From Bacteroidales bacterium (lineage in GTDB: Bacteria > Bacteroidota > Bacteroidia > Bacteroidales > UBA12077), in the NCBI GenBank assembly GCA_030635365.1, contig DAOVYZ010000035.1, positions 1 through 12,065 of the forward strand: DNA of 12,065 nt, given 5' to 3'. Below the pieces are notes generated by a model. The model had not been told where the DNA came from and ran no database searches. It saw only the letters and a list, made by a program, of their open reading frames with translations. The position numbers and the translations under genes were made by a program. This document shows positions 8,067 to 12,065 of the stretch, one piece after another (positions within the stretch are counted from its first letter, which is position 1; each line of letters starts with the position of its first letter).

Positions 8067-10790
8067 ATGAATAATTACATAAATATAATAATAGACCGAA
8101 AAAATATTAAGGCACAAAAAGGAGCCAACCTCTTACAGGTTGCACACGACAATGGTATAAATATTCCCGGTTTGTGTTATCACCGTAAACTTAGCCCGAC
8201 AGGAGCTTGTCGGTTGTGTGTCACTAAAATTAAAGAAACTAATGGATTGGTAATGTCTTGTACTGTTTCGATAAAAGATGGCATGGAAATAATTGCTTTT
8301 GATAACGAACTTGAAGAAACGCGAAAACATACGTTAGATTACTTATTAGCTGAACATAATGCCAATTATGATGGCACATATTATGATGAATTTCACTATT
8401 GGGTAAAACATTATGGCTTAAATGATCCTAAGAACAGGCAATATCCAAACATTAGTAATAATCTAAAATTTAAAATTGATGAAAGTTCTCCTGTACTTTC
8501 ACATGACGCATCAAAATGCGTAAAATGTTTTCGTTGCATAAAAGCGTGTGATGAAGTTCAAGGGAAAAATGTACTTTCATTCTCCGAACGTGGAATAACA
8601 TCATATATAATTGCAGGATTTGATCAGTGGAATGAATCGGAATGTGATGGTTGTGGGGAATGTGTTCAGTTATGTCCTACAGGAGCACTGGTTGAAAAAC
8701 CTCATCAACATGAAATTCAAATCAATAAAATAGATAAAAAAGTAAAAACCACTTGCCCATATTGCGGTGTAGGTTGTCAACTCGAATTGTATATACAGGA
8801 TGGTAAAATTATGCGTTCTGATGGTGTAGAAGGTATTTTACCAAACAATGGAAGGCTTTGTGTAAAAGGCCGCTTTGGATACGATTTTGTACATAGCCCC
8901 GAAAGATTGACGACCCCTTTAATAAAAAAGAATGGGGAATTTATAGAATCTAGCTGGGAAGAAGCTTTGGATTTAATTGCCCAAAAGTTTACCGATATCA
9001 AAAAGAAATATGGTAATGAGGCACTAGCCGGATACTCATCGGCAAAATGTACAAATGAAGATAATTACTTATTCCAAAAGTTTATACGCGTAGTTTTTGG
9101 TAATAACAATATCGATTACTGTACCCGATTATGCCATGCATCTACAGTAACGGCAATGCTCAAATCCATAGGTGATGGAGCAGGAAGTAATTCCATAGAA
9201 GATTTTGCCACCACTGATTGTTTGTTTGTAACGGGAAATAATATTATTGAAACACATCCTGTAACAGCAACTTATGTTAAGAACGGGAAATATGCCGGCA
9301 AAAAGTTAATAGTTTGCGATCCGAAATGGACTCCTTTAGTTAAATATGCTGATATATGGCTGCAACCAAGGCTTGGAACTGATGTTGCCTTATTAAATGG
9401 AATGATAAGGGTAATTATAAAAGAAAATCTTATTGATCGGGATTTTGTTGAGAACAGAGTTGACCGTGGAATAGAAGCTTTCGAAGAATTAAAACAATTG
9501 GTAGAAAAGTATACACCTGAGAAAACTGAAGAAATAACCTCCGTTCCTAAAGAAAGAATCATTGCAGCTGCAAAAATGTATGCAAGTGCTAAAACAGCCA
9601 TGATAGCAACTGGAATGGGAATGAGCCAACAAGTAACAGGTACAAATAACGTGTATTCATTAATTAATATGATGCTCATTACAGGGCAAATAGGAAAAGA
9701 AAGAGCTGGTATTGACCCACCACGAGGACAAAATAATGTTCAGGGAGCTACAGATGTAGGATGTTCTCCTATTGTTTATCCCGGCTATATTCCGATTACA
9801 AATGATGAAAACAGGAAGCGTATTGCTAAATTATGGAATATTGATTACAAAAACCTTTCAGGGAAACCTGGTTTAACAACGGTTGAAATAATGAATGCTG
9901 CTTATGACGATAAAATAAAAGCTATGTATATTATGGGTGAGAATCCAATGGTTACTGACCCTGACCTGAATCATGCTGAAGTTGCATTAAACAAATTGGA
10001 TTTTCTTGTTGTACAGGATATTTTCCATACAGAAACTACACCATTTGCCGATGTTATATTGTCGGCAGCTTCTTTTGCAGAAAAAGATGGTACATTCGTA
10101 AATAGTGACCGTAGGGTACTCCGTGTTCGGAAAGCAGTTGAATCCCCAGGCAAAGCAAGAGAAGATTGGAAGATAATAGTTGACATTGCCAAACGGATGG
10201 AATATAGCATAGGAAATTACAATAAGGCTTCTGAAATTTTTGATGAAATAGCACAAGCAGCTCCTATTATGGCAGGAATTTCATATCCAAGAATTGAACA
10301 CCAAGGAATTCAGTGGCCATGCCCCGATAAAAATCATCCCGGTACAAACACTTTATTTTTAGACAAATTCAACACACCTAATGGTAAAGGCATATTAAAT
10401 CCAGTCGAATATGTCCCTCAAACTGAAAAGATTTCAAGTGAATTTCCTTTTATAATGAATAGTGGGAGAATTCTTTATCACTACCATACAGCAACTATGT
10501 CCCGTAAAAATAAATCATTAACCGATTTTGCTAATGAGTCGTATGTTTTAATGAATCCGGGCGATGTTGTAAAATTTGGATTTAATGATGGTAACAAAGT
10601 AAAAATATCATCAAAACAAGGAGAATTAGAAACTACACTAAAATCTAGTGATCAAGTCGCTGAAGGGGAACTGTTCATGCCATGGCACTATTCAGAAGCA
10701 CGAGTAAATAGGTTAACCCGAAGTGATCTGGACCCTTTTTCGAAGATTGCTGCTTTTAAATTAACAGCATGTAAAGTAGAAAGAAAATAA
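8067..10790 (+). CDS. fdhA: Formate dehydrogenase catalytic (alpha) subunit, Mo/W-bis-MGD, NuoG-like Fe-S N-terminus, cysteine type
   Basis: A 907-residue catalytic subunit that interconverts formate and CO2. Residues 1-78 are a [2Fe-2S] ferredoxin domain (C37, C48, C51, C65). At 85-120, where a His-Cys3 [4Fe-4S] site is expected, H97 is kept but no cysteine occurs between C65 and C151. Two [4Fe-4S] clusters follow: C151/C154/C157/C161 and C193/C196/C199/C203. The molybdopterin core starts with its own [4Fe-4S] set C230, C233, C237, C265 plus K267. Active-site residues are C356-H357 (RLCHAST; codon TGC, so no selenocysteine) and R553 (PRGQNNVQGA), which match the E. coli FdhH Sec140/His141/Arg333 positions. 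Residues about 790-907 are the dinucleotide-binding domain. The frame is open upstream to 7980, but the ATG at 8067 (MNNYINI) fits the ferredoxin start and leaves 17 bases after the NuoF-like stop. There is no Tat signal, so the enzyme is cytoplasmic. Physiological direction cannot be read from sequence. Confidence 0.93.
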   Translation: MNNYINIIIDRKNIKAQKGANLLQVAHDNGINIPGLCYHRKLSPTGACRLCVTKIKETNGLVMSCTVSIKDGMEIIAFDNELEETRKHTLDYLLAEHNANYDGTYYDEFHYWVKHYGLNDPKNRQYPNISNNLKFKIDESSPVLSHDASKCVKCFRCIKACDEVQGKNVLSFSERGITSYIIAGFDQWNESECDGCGECVQLCPTGALVEKPHQHEIQINKIDKKVKTTCPYCGVGCQLELYIQDGKIMRSDGVEGILPNNGRLCVKGRFGYDFVHSPERLTTPLIKKNGEFIESSWEEALDLIAQKFTDIKKKYGNEALAGYSSAKCTNEDNYLFQKFIRVVFGNNNIDYCTRLCHASTVTAMLKSIGDGAGSNSIEDFATTDCLFVTGNNIIETHPVTATYVKNGKYAGKKLIVCDPKWTPLVKYADIWLQPRLGTDVALLNGMIRVIIKENLIDRDFVENRVDRGIEAFEELKQLVEKYTPEKTEEITSVPKERIIAAAKMYASAKTAMIATGMGMSQQVTGTNNVYSLINMMLITGQIGKERAGIDPPRGQNNVQGATDVGCSPIVYPGYIPITNDENRKRIAKLWNIDYKNLSGKPGLTTVEIMNAAYDDKIKAMYIMGENPMVTDPDLNHAEVALNKLDFLVVQDIFHTETTPFADVILSAASFAEKDGTFVNSDRRVLRVRKAVESPGKAREDWKIIVDIAKRMEYSIGNYNKASEIFDEIAQAAPIMAGISYPRIEHQGIQWPCPDKNHPGTNTLFLDKFNTPNGKGILNPVEYVPQTEKISSEFPFIMNSGRILYHYHTATMSRKNKSLTDFANESYVLMNPGDVVKFGFNDGNKVKISSKQGELETTLKSSDQVAEGELFMPWHYSEARVNRLTRSDLDPFSKIAAFKLTACKVERK

Positions 10791-10808
10791 ATAATAGTAA
10801 AATTACGG

Positions 10809-10840
10809 AAAAGCAGAAAAATATTTTTTCTGCTTTTTTT
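10809..10840 (+). terminator. Intrinsic terminator after the formate dehydrogenase operon
   Basis: A 12-base stem (10809-10820 pairing with 10826-10837, core AAGCAGAAAA/TTTTCTGCTT) with a five-base loop is followed directly by more T residues. It starts 18 bases after the stop codon of the catalytic subunit. It separates the operon from the sigma factor gene. Confidence 0.85.
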
Positions 10841-10848
10841 ATTACTAA

Positions 10849-10878
10849 TTTGTAACATTTATTAATTTGCTATAACTA
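10849..10878 (+). promoter_or_regulatory. Possible promoter region of the sigma factor gene
   Basis: Between the terminator and the ATG at 10905, TTTG at 10849-10852 could be a -33 element. It is 18 bases from TATAACTA (10871-10878), a poor -7 match. A different near-match, TTAATTTG (10862-10869), fits the -7 box with one mismatch but has no -33 partner at the right distance. TGTAAC (10851-10856) also resembles the AAC-type -35 element used by many ECF sigma factors, so autoregulation is possible. None of these can be chosen firmly. Confidence 0.3.
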
Positions 10879-10904
10879 ATTAAGAAAATCAAATTAAAAT
10901 CCGG

Positions 10905-11411
10905 ATGAACAAAAAAGAAGAAACATTCAGAAAGATGATTAGTGATAACGAGCATCGAATATCAAGTATTTGCCGATACTATTCTTCAAATGATGACGAT
11001 CATAAAGATATGTATCAGGAAGTACTCATTAATATTTGGAAAAGTATTGATTCTTTTCGGGGAGATGCTCAACTTAGCACATGGATATATCGGGTGGCTG
11101 TAAATACTGCTTTAAGTTTTGTAAATAAAGAAATACGCCGGCAAAAATTATTTCTTGATCAAAAAGATCCAGGTTTACAAAATTTAGTTGATGTTGATGA
11201 AAATTCTTCTAAAGAAAAAGAAAAACTATTTCAGGTACTTGAAAATGAGATCAACCAGTTGTCTGTTATAGACAAAATAATAATCACACTTGTACTTGAA
11301 TCTGTAAATCACAAAGAAATTGCTTCTGTAATTGGAATTACAGAACCAAATGTAAGAGTAAAAATTCATCGTATTAAGAATGAATTAAAAGAAGCTCTAA
11401 AGAATGTTTAA
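10905..11411 (+). CDS. ECF-type RNA polymerase sigma-70 factor
   Basis: A 168-residue sigma factor with only regions 2 and 4, the extracytoplasmic-function layout and normal length. Region 2 (about residues 10-80) has DMYQEVLINIWKSIDSF followed by the -10 recognition helix segment LSTWIYRVAVNTALSF. A charged linker (about 83-110, ending SSKEKEK) follows. Region 4 (about 112-165) shows LSVIDKIIITLVLE, then the helix-turn-helix HKEIASVIGITEPNVRVKIHRIKNELKE that reads the -35 element. It directs RNA polymerase to a dedicated set of promoters. The gene has its own upstream region after a terminator. Its end overlaps by 8 bases the longest possible frame of the following membrane-protein gene, an arrangement typical of sigma factor/regulator pairs. 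Which signal or regulon it serves cannot be read from the sequence. Confidence 0.93.
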   Translation: MNKKEETFRKMISDNEHRISSICRYYSSNDDDHKDMYQEVLINIWKSIDSFRGDAQLSTWIYRVAVNTALSFVNKEIRRQKLFLDQKDPGLQNLVDVDENSSKEKEKLFQVLENEINQLSVIDKIIITLVLESVNHKEIASVIGITEPNVRVKIHRIKNELKEALKNV

Positions 11412-11427
11412 TTTTAAACTTAAGATT

Positions 11428-11994
11428 ATGAAAAATATAAATAAAAAAGACATTAATTATATGGGTACTGATAAACTCATCGATAACCTTCGGCATAAAG
11501 ATAACAGGTATAAAAAAATATCAAGGTCCTTTCAGATACTATTTTATATATTCATATTCTTATATGCAGCATTATTCCTATTTAATCCTGACTCAGAATT
11601 AACATTAAATCATAGGATTGCAGGGGGATGTTATGTTATTGCATTTACTTTATTTGCTTTATACTTTAGGAAGTATTATAATAAATACAAAACTGTTAAC
11701 TATTTTGACCCGGTAAAAAAAGTACTTAAAGAAGCAGAACAAAGGTATAGATTATGGAGAAATGACTTATTAATGATTATCTTTTCCTTATTCTTCATTG
11801 ATATAGCTACAGTACTAATGGAAATGAAATATTTTGCAGGAAGCTTAACCAACCTGCAGGCAATAGTTGTTATTCAAGTTATCTATTTATTATTGATACT
11901 AATCGCAATAGTTGTTGGATATTATATATGGAAAAAAGAAAGCCGCCCTATTTGGCTTTCTGCAAAAAATCTTCTCAAAGAACTTGATGAATAA
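11428..11994 (+). CDS. Four-helix membrane protein cotranscribed with the ECF sigma factor; candidate regulator, function unknown
   Basis: An unrecognised protein of 188 residues from the ATG at 11428, or 196 if translation starts at the ATG at 11404 inside the sigma gene. The shorter form is preferred because it begins just past the sigma stop with a typical Lys/Asn-rich start, but the choice is uncertain. In 196-residue numbering a charged cytoplasmic N-terminus (about 10-42, DKLIDNLRHKDNRYKKI) precedes four hydrophobic helices at about 44-60, 71-88, 122-139 and 153-176. A basic loop (about 89-121, with KKVLKEAEQRYRLWRND) lies between helices 2 and 3, and a short charged tail ends KELDE. 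The tight coupling suggests it controls the sigma factor, but it lacks a zinc-binding anti-sigma motif (HxxxCxxC), an RskA-like fold signature or a FecR domain. Calling it an anti-sigma factor is inference. Confidence 0.75.
   Translation: MKNINKKDINYMGTDKLIDNLRHKDNRYKKISRSFQILFYIFIFLYAALFLFNPDSELTLNHRIAGGCYVIAFTLFALYFRKYYNKYKTVNYFDPVKKVLKEAEQRYRLWRNDLLMIIFSLFFIDIATVLMEMKYFAGSLTNLQAIVVIQVIYLLLILIAIVVGYYIWKKESRPIWLSAKNLLKELDE
11937..11961 (-). terminator. Minus-strand intrinsic terminator hairpin inside the 3' end of the membrane-protein gene
   Basis: AGAAAGCC (11937-11944) and GGCTTTCT (11954-11961) form a perfect 8-base stem with a nine-base loop. Read on the minus strand the stem is followed by a T-run (complement of A residues at 11932-11936), the layout of an intrinsic terminator for leftward transcription. 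On the plus strand the bases after the stem are GCAAAAAAT, so it would not terminate the sigma operon. It may block transcription entering from the mobile element at the right edge. Confidence 0.5.
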
Positions 11995-12001
11995 AAAATA
12001 A

Positions 12002-12065
12002 GAGGTTGTCCAAAAAGTTAAAAAAAATAAAGAATTGTAGTTTTTTCTACTTTGCGAAACTTTGG
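12002..12065. mobile_element. Probable terminal end of an insertion sequence (partial, continues past the right edge)
   Basis: GAGGTTGTCCAAAAAGTT begins at 12002, 8 bases after the stop of the preceding gene. It resembles the terminal inverted repeats of several transposase families (G-A/G-GGTTGTC-x-x-AAAAGT type, as in IS1182/IS4-like ends). It is followed by A/T-rich DNA and by ACTTTGCGAAACTTTGG, a CTTTGCG-type sequence often found at such ends in Bacteroidota. No transposase codons are present in the window, so family and completeness cannot be decided, and the partner repeat is not visible. Confidence 0.45.

Noticed and set aside
9132..9134. Selenocysteine in the formate dehydrogenase active site
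   Set aside because: The codon is TGC (cysteine), not TGA, and the frame is open throughout, so no selenocysteine insertion is needed.
9272..9679. Minus-strand 135-codon open frame opposite the formate dehydrogenase catalytic gene
   Set aside because: It is antisense to a clearly conserved coding region, shows no recognisable motif, and has no promoter or spacing suggesting a gene. Other antisense frames (3126-3395, 4338-4613, 6786-7058, 7572-7847, 9971-10256) were set aside for the same reason.
1..12065. CRISPR arrays, tRNA or rRNA genes, toxin-antitoxin or defence systems
   Set aside because: No regularly spaced direct repeats, no cloverleaf or rRNA-like sequence and no matching protein families were seen on either strand.

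Overview
The window comes from a member of the Bacteroidota (Bacteroidetes), probably an anaerobic or facultative lineage. The evidence is strongly AT-rich DNA, an 1839-residue secreted protein ending in a type A sorting domain of the type IX secretion system (T9SS, found only in this phylum), a TAnnTTTG-type promoter box, and weak or absent Shine-Dalgarno sequences.

Layout. Bases 1-224 (minus strand) hold the start of a YihY/BrkB-family membrane protein that runs off the left edge. A 175-base AT-rich divergent intergenic region follows. Bases 400-5919 encode the large T9SS cargo protein, built from duplicated modules (two N-terminal module pairs, two beta-helix modules, four Ig/PKD-like modules, sorting domain). 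A perfect 32-base palindromic terminator closes it. Bases about 6009-6149 (minus strand) hold a short, broken remnant of a group II intron reverse transcriptase, in DNA that is clearly more GC-rich than its surroundings.

Bases 6339-10790 are a tight three-gene operon encoding a soluble NAD(P)-linked formate dehydrogenase or CO2 reductase: a NuoE-like [2Fe-2S] subunit, a NuoF-like FMN/[4Fe-4S] subunit, and a molybdopterin catalytic subunit with a NuoG-like iron-sulfur N-terminus. The catalytic subunit uses cysteine, not selenocysteine. It has lost the cysteines of the His-Cys3 cluster normally found in this part of the protein. Electrons from formate would pass from the Mo/W site through the Fe-S chain to FMN and NAD(P)+. 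No chaperone (FdhD) or cofactor genes lie in the window. A hairpin terminator ends the operon.

Bases 10905-11994 are a separate two-gene unit: an ECF-type sigma-70 factor and an overlapping or closely spaced four-helix membrane protein that may be its regulator. The end of the second gene carries a hairpin whose U-tract lies on the opposite strand. The last ~65 bases look like the terminal end of an insertion sequence that continues past the right edge.

No tRNA, rRNA, CRISPR array or obvious defence system was seen. The points most worth checking are the degenerate cluster site in the formate dehydrogenase, the sigma factor/membrane protein pair, the group II intron fossil and the modular T9SS protein.
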